Shown: piece by piece, positions 33,806 through 44,265 of the stretch | Layout: every line of letters starts with the position of its first letter | Position numbering within the stretch: position 1 is the stretch's first letter | Source: Nectonema munidae | Taxonomy: Eukaryota > Nematomorpha > Nectonematoida > Nectonematidae | Direction: 5' to 3' | DNA: 64,000 nt | NCBI GenBank assembly: GCA_030549495.1 | Contig: JAUIRK010001026.1 | Coordinates: 186,001 to 250,000, forward strand | Notes under the pieces: generated by a model | Seen by the model: the letters and a program-made list of their open reading frames with translations, nothing else | The model's database searches: none | Told to the model about the DNA's origin: nothing | Position numbers and translations under genes: made by a program

Positions 33806-34425
33806 TGACAACACTTATTAATCCGAACAGAACATTTGAGAAAACTATTTGTATAATGAAAGTATCTATATGGATTGTGGGAACAAAATAATTTCGTTGT
33901 TAAATTATACAGAGTTATTATGAAATATTGCAAATACAAATTAAATATTTTGCCAAAAATGTCAAAAATATAATTTTTTTTATTGAAATTTTTTTTTCAT
34001 CTTTTCATTTAAAAGATTATCTTTTAGCTGATTTAATCATTTTAAGAATTAATCTCCTTCGAATTAATGATAATTTCCCTAAATTTGCGCTATCGCTATC
34101 ATCATCTCTAATAACAATAAAAACTCTTTTGTTAAAAAATAATGAAAAGGATAATGAGATAATAATTTAATGTTAATATATTTAGATTTTACTAATAGCC
34201 ATTAGTCGAATATATTTCTTTTCTATTGATAATTTTTTTTTACAAATTAACCGTTTCAACTAGTGACCTTTTATTACAAGTTTTGATTAGACCATCTTTA
34301 TAAACATTTCAGTTAGATAAAAATTGTTGAGTATAGAAATCTTTTGAATATAATTAAATCCCTATCGATAAATTTATTAAATAACATTTTTAAGAACATA
34401 AGATATACCCACGTCAAATTATAAT

Positions 34426-34431
34426 TTTATT
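34426..34431 (-). terminator. Poly(A) signal AATAAA of the orphan gene
   Basis: AATAAA on the minus strand about 42 bp downstream of the stop codon at 34473. Confidence 0.55.
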
Positions 34432-34472
34432 GTCGAGCGTACATATGATGATTATTATAAAATTATTTTAAT

Positions 34473-35039
34473 TTAAAAATTTTCAAAGAAGTTAGTGAAT
34501 TCGTTAAAGTGGTTTGATTTAAATTTTTTATCTGAAGGATGATTTTTTGCTTCTAATAAATCTTCATACTCATTATAAAGGGCTTCATCTTTAAAACTTA
34601 TACTTCGTTTAAAGTATTCAATATTGAAATTTTTTTCAAAAGAGTCCTGCGTTGAATCTTCTTTATCACTGTTGTTTTCAAAAGTTTCATTTTTTTCTTT
34701 AGATTTATCATTAATTTCAAAAGCTTTAAAGTGTGAAATTTCCTTTTTTTTGCACAAGTTATACTTTTTGAAGACATCAATAAAGTTGGGCTCATCTTTA
34801 TAACTAGTATCTTTAGATATAGGTTTATTAAGATTAAAAGAAACTCTAGAAAATCTATTTGGATTTGGAAGCTCTTCAAATGTTCTAACTTGTGTTTTGC
34901 TAAGAAGTCTATTTAATGAGTTTTCCAAGACTATATGTCGTCTTTTATCTTTATGGTCAATTTCAAATGTATTAGGAGTTTCAGATAAGTGACTTCTTTT
35001 TACAAATTTTGAGCTCACAGCATGATTGAAGTAATTCAT
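34473..35039 (-). CDS. Intact intronless orphan protein, 188 aa
   Basis: ATG at 35039 to TAA at 34473, uninterrupted. The product is hydrophilic and charged, rich in Lys, Asn, Glu, Ser and Phe, with no signal peptide and no membrane segment. The N-terminal half has basic stretches (DHKDKRRHIVLENSLNRLL, RFSRVSFNLNKP). The C-terminal half is acidic and probably disordered (NETFENNSDKEDSTQDSFEKN) and ends in Phe-rich HFNEFTNFFENF. I recognise no domain. An open frame of this length is very unlikely by chance in DNA this AT-rich. A TATAAAAA box lies 50 bp upstream of the ATG and AATAAA lies 42 bp after the stop, so a compact complete transcription unit is plausible. It lies just outside the repeated element ending near 34290. 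Possible origins are a lineage-specific host gene or a gene of an unrecognised element. Confidence 0.7.
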   Translation of the reverse strand: MNYFNHAVSSKFVKRSHLSETPNTFEIDHKDKRRHIVLENSLNRLLSKTQVRTFEELPNPNRFSRVSFNLNKPISKDTSYKDEPNFIDVFKKYNLCKKKEISHFKAFEINDKSKEKNETFENNSDKEDSTQDSFEKNFNIEYFKRSISFKDEALYNEYEDLLEAKNHPSDKKFKSNHFNEFTNFFENF

Positions 35040-35088
35040 AGTCTAGGATTTAAAACTGGAATGCAATCGAATTTGGTTAAGCAGACGA

Positions 35089-35096
35089 TTTTTATA
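35089..35096 (-). promoter_or_regulatory. TATA box upstream of the orphan gene
   Basis: TATAAAAA on the minus strand, 50 bp before the ATG at 35039, leaving room for a start site 25-30 bp downstream and a leader of about 25 bases. The 9-mer ATCGTCTGC overlaps its downstream edge; the same 9-mer recurs in the TTAA MITEs. Confidence 0.45.
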
Positions 35097-35752
35097 GATT
35101 GAGTTGATAAGAAAGAATTTAAACTATAAAAAAATTAATTTAATTTTTAAATTTGCATTATGAAATTTTTTTAACTAATATTTACCTTCCTGTTCTAAAA
35201 AAAGCAATTGCTTTATTTAATCCATATAAAATCATTCTGAAAACGTACTTTTTAATTGATAATATATCTTTTTAATATTTTTTATATTATCTTGCTAAAA
35301 TAAATCTGTGGAATTTTAAGTTTTTGCTTTATGTAATCAATATACAGTGGTGAACTATGTAAAGATATAAGAAATTTCATTTTTTAAACTTAGTTTTTTT
35401 TCGAAACGTAATATCGTATCGGAATAAAAAATACGATATTTAAATGAGCAAAAATATTTTTAATTTGGATAATGCTTTCAATATTCTTTTTGCAATCATT
35501 GTATCTTTTTTTTTCCAACTCATTTATCCCAAATATAATACCAAATTCTGATATATTTTTATTTTTCAAACCTAAATTTAAAGTTTATTTTAAAAAATTT
35601 AAGTATTGCAACATGAAAGAAGAATATCTTCAACTATATCTTTTTTTTAGTTTCAATATTTTATCGTTTAAAATTGATTTTAAGGCCGAAAATGTTCTAG
35701 TTGCTAAAAAGTAATAAATCATCCACTAATGCAGCAATGAGGATGTAGATGT

Positions 35753-38150
35753 CCAGCCTTTAAAGACTTCCTTTTGGAATCTTTATTGCCGGTCCCAAGC
35801 CCGGGTAAATGGAGAGGGTTTGCGTCAGGAAGGGCATCCGGCTGTAAAAGTTTTTTGCCAAAACACATATGATGAGTATCAAAGAATTTAATAAACAATT
35901 GGTTAGGGCGTACCCTGTAGGCGACGCACAGTGGTTTCGTCCATCCACTGTGAAATCACAAGGGTTACCGTGCAAAGAGCGAGTACGGCTAAAGAAGCTT
36001 CCTCAAAGTAAATTGAAAATTGGAAGTTTAAATGTTGGAACTATGAAAGGTCGTGGAAGAGAGTTGGTTGAACTTATGAAGACGAGAAGTTTAGATATAT
36101 TATGTTTACAAGTGACAAGATGGAAAGGCAATAAAGCAAAAGAGCTAGATGAAGGTTTTAAATTTTATTACAGCAGCGCATCAGCTAAGGGAAAAAATGG
36201 AGTCGGTATAATACTTTCACCTTTAATTGAAGAAAGTCTTGTTATGGTTGAAAGAGAAGGGGATAGGTTGATGAGTATAAAAATTCTCTACGGTCAAATT
36301 CCTTTGCATGTTATAACTGCATATGCACTACAATGTGGAGTTAGTGAAGAAGTTAAAGAAGTCTTTTGGAGACAATTAGAAGCAATGTTAGTAAGTATTC
36401 CTGCTGAAGATAGACTAGTATTAGGAGGAGATTTGAATGGACATATAGGCCAAGAAAATAAAGGTATAGAAAGAGTACATGGAGGCCACGGTTACGGATG
36501 TCGGAACAAAGATGGAGAAAGAGTAATAGAAGTTGCTAATGCATCTGACTTGATGATTGCTAACACTTTTTTCAAGAAAAAGAAAGAACATCTAATCACA
36601 TACAAAAGTGGTGTAAGTGTGGCTCAGATTGATTTTATGTTGTATAAAAGATCGAAAATAAAAGAAGTGGTCGATTGCACAGTCATTCCCGGAGATCATG
36701 TTGCTGCACAGCATAGGTTATTGGTTGTTAGTCTTCTCATGAGTGTCCCAAAACCAAGGAAAAAGATGGTTGAAAGGAAGATAAAGTGGAGAGAGCTGTT
36801 AAAAGAAGAAAAACTAAAAGAATTTAAGATTAAAGTTTTAAAAAGACTTGATGATAGCATAGACGAAGTCAATAAGTGGTGGAACAAAAATTTAAATATA
36901 ATTAGAAGCACAGCGGTTGAAGTCTTAGGAATGTCGTCTGCTAAAAATGCAAACTTTAAGCAACAGTGGTGGTGGATTCCAAGTTTACAGGAAAAACTGA
37001 AGGAAAAGAAAAATGCTAAGAAAAAGTGGGAAAAATCAAGAAGAAAGGAAGATAAAGATGAGTTTGAACGGGTGAAAAAGGAAGCAAAGAAGGAAGTTGC
37101 TGTGGCGAAAGCAAAGGCGTGTCAATGTATTTATGAAGATTTAGAAACACCGCAAGGACAAAAGAAAGTCTATTGGCTGGCTAAGCTTAGAAACAAAGAA
37201 ACCAAGGACCTCAATCATATTAAAGAGATAAAGGACGCAGAAGGTAAAGTCGTAAAAAGTGAACCTAAAATTCTTGAAAGATGGAAAGAATATTTTTCTA
37301 GGTTGCTTAATGAAGAAAACTTCCGAAAGTATTTTGAAGACGGATTTGTTTGTCAAGGATCAATAGAAGAGATAAAAAGGTGTGAAGTTGAAGTTGCCCT
37401 GAAAAAGATGAAAAACAACAAAATGGTAGGGCCCGATTCTATACCCGTTGAAGTGTGGAAAGCTTTAGGAGAAGAAGGAGTCAATATCTTATGGAGATTA
37501 TTGAAAAAGATTGTACAGCAAGAGGCAATACCACAGGAGTGGGGAAAAAGTATGATCGTTCCAATTTTCAAAGATAAAGGAGATGTTCAAGATTGTTCAA
37601 ATTACAGAGGGATAAAACTTTTATCTCACACAATGAAAGTTTTTGAAAAAATAATAGAAATTAGACTAAGAAAAATGGTGAGAATATCAGAGAGACAATT
37701 TGGTTTCATGCCTGAGAAGGGAACAATAAATGCAATTTTTATAATGAGACAGATGTGGGAAAAATTTGGGGAAAAGGAAAAAGAGCTACATGCAGTATTT
37801 GTTGATCTTGAGAAAGCATATGATAGATTACCAAGACAAGAAGTATGGAGATGCTTAAGGAAAAAGTTCGTGCCTGAAAAATATGTAAAACTAATTATGA
37901 AAATGTATGAAAATGTTAAAAACGGTGTTAAAACAATTGTAGGCAAAACAGAAGAGTTTAGTGTAAAAATTGGTCTACATCAAGGATTGTGTTGTATCTG
38001 ATGGCAGGAAGAAGAAGATTGACTTGAAAAAAGACTGCGAACTGGCTTTGGACAGGAGAAGATGGAAGATACTCATCGCAAACAGCGATCCCATATAGAA
38101 ATGGGTAAAGCTGCAAAGGAAGAAGAAGAAGAAGAAGAAGAAGAAGAAGA
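35753..38150 (+). mobile_element. RTE-clade LINE with perfect 13-bp TSD and internal deletion
   Basis: Flanked by AGGATGTAGATGT at 35740-35752 and 38151-38163. The 5' UTR has the conserved CCGGTCCCAAGCCCGGGTAA and GGTTTGCGTCAGGAAGGGCA sequences seen in RTE-type elements of many animals. The 3' end is a (GAA)n tail (about 38118-38150). Both true ends are present, yet the element is only 2398 bp because the middle of the reverse transcriptase is missing (junction near 37985). It was therefore inserted by normal target-primed reverse transcription and is recent enough to keep a perfect TSD. Confidence 0.9.
35869..38001 (+). pseudogene. RTE endonuclease-RT polyprotein, internally deleted
   Basis: A 710-codon open frame from ATG at 35869. 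Residues about 48-290 are an apurinic-type endonuclease: KIGSLNVGTM, CLQVTRWKG, GGDLNGHIGQ, QIDFMLYKRS, GDHVAAQHRLL. The catalytic Glu of the usual LQETRW box is Val here (residue 82, codon GTG at 36112). Residues about 500-708 are reverse-transcriptase fingers: VPIFKDKGDVQDCSNYRGIKLL, ERQFGFMPEKGTINAIF, AVFVDLEKAYDRLPR. The frame then ends just after KIGLHQG, where the family continues with S.LSP and YADD. Right after the stop, another frame reads CELALDRRRWKILIANSDP, the conserved extreme C-terminus of RTE proteins, directly before the tail. So roughly 350 residues, including YADD and thumb, are deleted. It cannot make active enzyme. Confidence 0.9.
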
Positions 38151-38267
38151 AGGATGTAGATGTGACTCTAACATCACACTCACACCATCTTGGGAAGAAT
38201 GGTATATGTGTGCGTAGAAAGTGTATAATTATTATTTAGCTTTGTGTGTATCACATAATTATTTATG

Positions 38268-38349
38268 TTGGTTGGTTGGTTGGTTGGTTGGAGTATATCA
38301 AAGCACTTTCAGCCTTAAGGCTATATGCTCGCATTATGCTTAACTTTAT
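38268..38349 (-). mobile_element. SINE family B, copy 3, truncated
   Basis: (GGTT)n tail at 38268-38291, followed by the inverse of the family B body (TATCAAAGCACTTTC, GCATTATGCTTAA). It stops at 38349 where hAT copy B begins; the tRNA-like head is missing. Confidence 0.75.
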
Positions 38350-38459
38350 TAGTGCTGGGCAAAATTTGTACGCTCAAGTGCTGGGGGCGTAAAGTGCCCC
38401 CTATTTTTCTCAGATATTAATAGGTTTTTATAAATATTTTTAATGTTACATATATATTT

Positions 38460-39890
38460 CAACTATGCTGAATTCAGTAGAGATGTCCATTTTTTATCAA
38501 AATCAATCAAACGTGTCAAAAAATTGATTTATATTTGACAGCTCATCTCAAAAAGGAACTTTTTATTTAAATAATTATATAAAGTTTTTTCCACATCTAT
38601 ACCCATTTTCAAATATGCTGAATTCAGTGGTAATATTCATTTTTTATGAAAATCAATCAAACCTGTCAAAAAATTGATCTAAATGTGACAGCTCATCCTA
38701 AAAAGAAACTTTTTATCTAAATAATTATATAAAGTTTTTTACACATCTATACCCATTTTCATATATGCTGAATTCAGTGGTGATATTCATTTTTTATGAA
38801 AATCAATCAAACCTGTCAAAAAATTGATCTAAATGTGACAGCTCATCTCAAAAAGGAACTTTTTATCTAAATAATTATATAAAGTTTTTACACATGTATA
38901 CCCATTTTCAAATATGCTGAATTCAGTTGTGAAATTCATTTTTTATGAAAATCAATCAAAGCTGTCAACAAATTGATCTAAATGTGACAGCTCATCTCAA
39001 AAAGGAACTATTTATCTAAATAAGTATATAAAGTTTTTTACTCATGTATACCCATATTCAAATATGCTGAATTCAGTGGTGAATTCATTTTTTATGAAAA
39101 TCAATCAAACATGTCAAAAAATTGATCTAAATGTGACAGCTCATCTCAAAAAGAATCTAAATAATTATATAAATTTTTTTACACATGTATACCCATTTTT
39201 AAATATGCTGAATTCAGTGGTGATATTTAATTTTTATGAAAATCAATCAAACTGTCAAAAAATTGATCTAAATGTGACAGCTCATCTCAAAAAGAAGCTT
39301 TTAATCTAAATAATTATATAATGTTATTTACACATATACACCCATTTTCAAGCATGCTGAATTCAGCGGTGATATTCATTTTTTTTATAAAAAGCAATTA
39401 AAGTTATCAAAGCATTGATTTATATATGACAGCTCATCTTAAAAAGAGACTTTTTATCTAAGTAATAAAATAAAGTTTTTTACACATATATACCAATTTT
39501 TAAGCTGCGTAATTCAGTGGTGATATTCATTTTTTATGGGAAATCAATCAAAACTGTCAAAAAATTGATTTATCCCAAAAAGAATGATCAGGCATGGTTT
39601 TTTGAATTAGAGAATTGCGTTTAATAGAAAGTATAGGGAGATGATGAAGTTTACCGTGTATGACATTTTCAAGTAGGCTGTGTTTTCTGGTTATATTCCT
39701 TTTTTTTATAAAAAATTAGTCAAACCTGACAAAATAATTTAAATATGACAGCCCATGTCAAAATGAAAATTTTTATTCTTAAAAAAAGTTTTTTATACAT
39801 TTCAAGTATGTAGAATTTAATGGTGATGTCATTTTTTATGAAATCAATAAAACCTGACAAAAAATCGATTAAACCTGTAAATCAATGTCA
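38460..39890 (+). repeat. hAT array 1 in copy B, about 150-bp units, about 10 copies
   Basis: CTGAATTCAGT recurs at 38468, 38618, 38768, 38917, 39067, 39208, 39357 and about 39505, with two further decayed units. Each unit contains TTTTTATGAAAATCAATCAA, TGACAGCTCATCTCAAAAAG and a TATACCCATTTTC block. The first five periods are almost exactly 150 bp. Confidence 0.93.
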
Positions 39891-40959
39891 AATATATAAA
39901 CATAAAAATAACTTCAACTTGCAGTATTTCACTGATAATTATTTTCTTAATTTATTTAATAAACCAACTTTAGGTGTTTAATTCACTCAAAATATTTCAT
40001 TCTACAGTAACTTATGTAACTCGATAGGACCTTCATCTTTTTGGCTACAAATTCGTTATCGGCTTGTAGTCTCTACGTCATATTATAATTTACAGTATGT
40101 AATTTTGCTATTCATTCCATAATGATCCTTTCTTGGTAGCTCTTTTTTCATTAGAAATTTATATTCTTCATTGTGTGTTTGAAAATTTTTTTATAATGAT
40201 AAAATTACTTTTTTCCTCTCAAAGCATTTTGATTAAAGAATCTTCTGGATGATCTTAGACTTTTTTTTATCAGTTTCGTGTATTTTATTATCAGGCCTGA
40301 ATATTTGTCAACCAATCTCATTTCAAAGGTTTTTTTCTGAAGAATCATTCGTGATGTTCATTATTCAATTACAAAAAGTTGTCCACGTTCTTCATCTAAA
40401 AAAATTATTTCTTTGACGCAAAAGGAAAAAGATTGAAAAATTCAATTTAAATTAAAATATCTTGATAGTGACTAAATTCTCACATATTGGCATCTGGGCC
40501 ATTTTTGATAAATCTGATCTATTCTAAATTTTCAGATTTCCTACCCATATTAGCTAAATATTAATTGTAATCCTAGAAGATAAGCTATAGATTTAAATAT
40601 TTTTCATTTGTAAAAGAGGAACTTTTTTTTGTCAAAATGTTTTTTGAAGCACCTAATATTATATAATTAAACCACTTCCTAGTTCATTAGAACATGGTAG
40701 ATCTTCCATTTAGTCAAGATACATATTTTTTTTAATCATTTGTTTTGATCACATGCTCTCTTTTCAATTAGTTTTCAACTTGGTTCCTTCTCTCATACAA
40801 ATTTTCAAAAGATTTTATATACGTTTTGTTTTTTTTAATAAATATTTCATACTGAAGATGATTGTAGAAAGTATTATAAGACAAAATATACAAAAAAAAA
40901 GTATATTTTCACTATATATCTAATATGCAGCCATTTTTTGAAGATTTTTTACAGAACTG

Positions 40960-41860
40960 ATTTTCAGGCATACATTACTAATTCAATTGCCACTTCGAGA
41001 TATTTTTTAACTGTATTATCCAAAATCCAGTACAGAAATAAAATAAGCATAGTCGATTTGGTATAAAATAGATATTTTATTTTTTTGAAAATATTTTTGA
41101 AGACAGTATCTAGAAGTAAACCGCAAACTGATTGAAGCTTTCAGATATTTTAAAACCATAAATGCCAAAACTGAGTCCAAAAATGAAACCAGCATCTTAC
41201 ATTTGGCATAAAAACAGATATTTTATTTAAATTTCAAAAATATTTCTGTAGACATTAGACGTTAATCGAACATTTGATTGAAACTTTCAGGCATTTAAAA
41301 CCTCTAAATGCAAAAAATGATTTCAGAAATAGAAATTATCATTGTCGAATTGGTATAAAAACATATATTTCATAGAGAGAATATTTTTGGAGATGGCTTT
41401 TAGAAGTAAACCGCAAATTTGATTGACATTGACAGATATTTTAAAACCTCTAAATGTGACAAATGAGTTCCGAAATGAAAACAGCATCGTTGATTTGGTA
41501 TAAAAACATATATTTCATTGTAAAATTTGAATGAATGTATTTGGAGACAATTTTTAGAAGTAAACCGCAAATTTAATTAACACTTATAGGTATTTTCAGA
41601 TCCTAAACGTAAAAAATGAGTCCAGAAATGAAACCAGCATGGCCGATTTAATATAACACATATATTTTATGTAAAATGTGAACAATGTTTTTGGAGACAA
41701 TTTTCAGAAGTAAACCGCAAATTTAATTAACACTTATAGGTATTTTCAAATCCTAAATGTAAAAAATGAGTCCAGAAATGAAAACAGCATGACCGATTTA
41801 GTATAAAAACATATATTTTTTGTTAAATTTAAAGGTATATTTTATTAGATATATTTTTGA
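40960..41860 (+). repeat. hAT array 2 in copy B, about 150-bp units, about 6 copies
   Basis: AGAAGTAAACCGCAAATTT, AAAAAATGAGTCCAGAAATG and TATAAAAACATATATTTTAT-like blocks recur in fixed order about every 150 bp. Unrelated in sequence to array 1. The last units are the most alike. Confidence 0.9.
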
Positions 41861-42529
41861 TCAATCAAAATTTTGATTGACATTTTCTAAAAAGTAGACA
41901 TGATTATTGAAAAAATTAAATATATAAGGTGTTATGCGTTTCAAACTGTACATAATTATAAATTTTCAGGGTATTATATAATATAGATCCTAAGTTATAA
42001 GGTTAAGTACAGATAATGTCAAAATTTTGCTGAAAAATTTTAATTTTTGATATTGATTGACAGTTTTGGACATGAAAGGGTCATTCAACTACCATGAAAA
42101 TGGTTTCAAAAGATGCAGCTAGCGATTTTAGGAAAAGTCACAAAATTTGAAGGAATATGATTTAGCCAATTTTCTACAATTAATTTTTTAGTGAAGGGGG
42201 AATATAAGTTTAAGGAAGTCCTATAAAAAATCATAAGAAAATTCAACATTTATCGTAATTCATTTTTTTTTCGTATGTAATTTGGAACCGTAATTTTATC
42301 ATAAAAGCTATCGTATTCTACCGTAATTACCCAATCGTAACGTACCGTATGCCACTTCCAACAGGTTTCCAACGTTTATATCCAATGATTGAACTCTAAG
42401 GTTAGGATGAACTTAAAACATTAAATTCATGAGTAATTATGCAACACATTACTTTTAAATATTTTGGAATGGTACTTTATATTTTTATCTGCTGAAATGT
42501 TTTTAAAGATGGGTTAATCTTTTTAATTA

Positions 42530-42675
42530 GTAGAAGTGCCGCTGACAAGCCATATGAATAACATATGTTCCCTACTATAAATATGGCATGTCTTTTTATT
42601 TTTAAATTCTTTATTTAATTCTTATGCCTATTTTATTTTATCAATTAATAAATCTTCTTCTTCTTCTTCTTCTTA
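42530..42675 (+). mobile_element. LINE 3' end with (CTT)n tail
   Basis: GCTGACAAGCCATATGAATAA (reading ADKPYE then stop in one frame) followed by about 100 bp and AATAAAT(CTT)n at 42650-42674. It resembles a LINE C-terminus plus 3' UTR. The same GCTGACAAGCCATATGAATAA sequence recurs at about 43293-43313. The tail abuts the inverted element at 42676. Confidence 0.55.
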
Positions 42676-44265
42676 ATCAAAACTTGTAATAGAAGTTCAC
42701 GAGGTGAAACATTTAATTTGTAAAAAAATTGCTATCAATAAAACAAATATATTCCACTAATGGCTATTAGTAAAATCTAAATATACTAACATTAATTTAT
42801 TATTTCGTTATCTTTTTCGTTATTTTTTAACAAAAGAGTTTTTTATTATTATTTACGATAATGATGGCGATAGCGCAAATTTAGGAAAATTATCATTAAT
42901 TTCGTAGAGATATATTCTTAAAACAAATAAAAATCGCCGTAAAATTTGAACTATAGTTTATCAAGTCAATCCTCATTAATCCAGACTTGCTTATCAGTAC
43001 AAATATTTTTTTTTAGTTTGTCATTCTTCTTTTCATTTTTTGAATGCAGGAAAGATGAAAAAGGATTTCCAATAAAAAAATACAATTTTTGACATCTTTG
43101 GCAAAATATTTAAATTGTATTTGCAATATTTCATATGGTATTAAAATAACTCCTTATAACAACATTGAAATTATTTTTTCCAATCCATATTTATACTTTC
43201 AATATACAAATAGTTTTCTCAAAGGTCCAGTTCGGATTAAAGAGGGTTGTCACAATTTGAAAAGATTGTTTTTAATTAGCAGAAGAAGTGCAGCTGACAA
43301 GCCATATGAATAAAATATTTTAAGATTGATAAAGTAGGACGAGTAAAACTTTTAAACTGATATGTAAATCAAGTGACTAACCTTGAATTGGACAAAATGA
43401 AGGTGCTTATTCCCAAACTGAATAAGCTTAGATACTAATTCTTGAATTAATAATGAAAACATTCCAAATAAAAGATTATAATTAATAACTAGTTATTAAA
43501 CGATGAAACTATATACACAGTTTCATAGGCAGAATTGACATGAATAAAGTTTGTTCTTCATTTTTAAATTCACAATTAATATTAAAGTCAAAAAACTACA
43601 GAATGTCAAATAAAATGTATAATCACTTGTGTAAGATCAATTAGCATATAATATATAGATTAAGTACACAAATTTTTATTAAATTTAAGGATTTTTTTCC
43701 TTTTTTTCGTAGAAGAAGCCGTTTGAAACAATAAACAAAATTAATCAACGAACTAATTTAAAAATCTGACTAAATATTTCATTTAATTATCTAAATATTC
43801 CATTTTTTTCAAAGCCACACATCAAACCCTGCACAAATTTTATTTTTCAAGAATGTTAATACATTAATTTATGCACTTATAATTGAATATACGCTCAATT
43901 GAAAAAATTTTCTCCATACTTCTTCCAAGAATATTTTATAAGTATGTACCCTTGTGAAGAAGCTTAAAGCAATAGTTTGACAAGTGTGTAAAAGATTTCT
44001 TCCATTTTTTCAAAGACTTGACTTCATTTTGACTCTCAAGAAAACGTGATGAATTATTATGTATATATGTTATTCATGTTTATATACACACATATATTAT
44101 AATTCATGTACTCCCCATGTACATACTCGGAGATTCTAAATATTTTTATATACTACTTCAAATTTTTGAAATATTTGTCTTTTGTATCAAGACAGAACTT
44201 TTCTAAACTATATATATGCAATGAAGCTTGATCAAAATGGATGGATGGATGGATTTCACATCTAC
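42676..44265 (-). mobile_element. Shorter inverted relative of the 30.6-34.3 kb element
   Basis: The reverse complement matches 33450-34290 and 30640-31600 in order, joined at about 43600, where the other copy has 1.85 kb extra with the uncharacterised gene. Ends at a (GGAT)n run near 44240-44255. A piece of LINE 3' end (about 43262-43322) lies inside. No coding capacity. It looks like an internally deleted, non-autonomous member. Confidence 0.7.

Larger units (their letters stand above)
30625..34290 (+). mobile_element. Candidate mobile element carrying an uncharacterised gene, copy 1
   Basis: Its flanking parts (about 30625-31600 and 33450-34290) are matched, inverted, by a shorter copy at 42676-44265. 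The central part of about 1.85 kb, which holds the broken gene at 31916-33240, is absent there. The match ends abruptly at TACAAGTTTTGATTA (about 34290) and near the CCATCCATTC run (about 30640). Terminal inverted repeats were not recognised. Either the gene is a normal passenger or enzyme lost in copy 2, or it was inserted into copy 1. Confidence 0.55.
38350..42200 (+). mobile_element. hAT element copy B with two long internal arrays
   Basis: Inverted relative of 13330-15205. Order: terminus TAGTGCTGGGCAAAATTTG at 38350; a GC-rich hairpin-prone segment; array 1 (38460-39890, about ten units); a unique block (about 39900-40950); array 2 (40960-41860, about six units); a segment matching the lead-in of the zinc-finger exon (to about 42180, with KFEGI where copy A has KFEVI). 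The transposase is absent. The units are longer in number than in copy A and decay towards the array 1 inner edge. Confidence 0.8.

Noticed and set aside
34598-34879. 93-codon minus-strand frame
   Set aside because: Alternative frame of the orphan gene at 34473-35039; the longer frame with ATG, TATA box and poly(A) signal is preferred.
38460-39890. Regular 150-bp array considered as a CRISPR array or a nucleosomal satellite
   Set aside because: Units are repeats throughout with no unique spacers, the DNA is eukaryotic, and the array is embedded in a hAT copy rather than standing alone.
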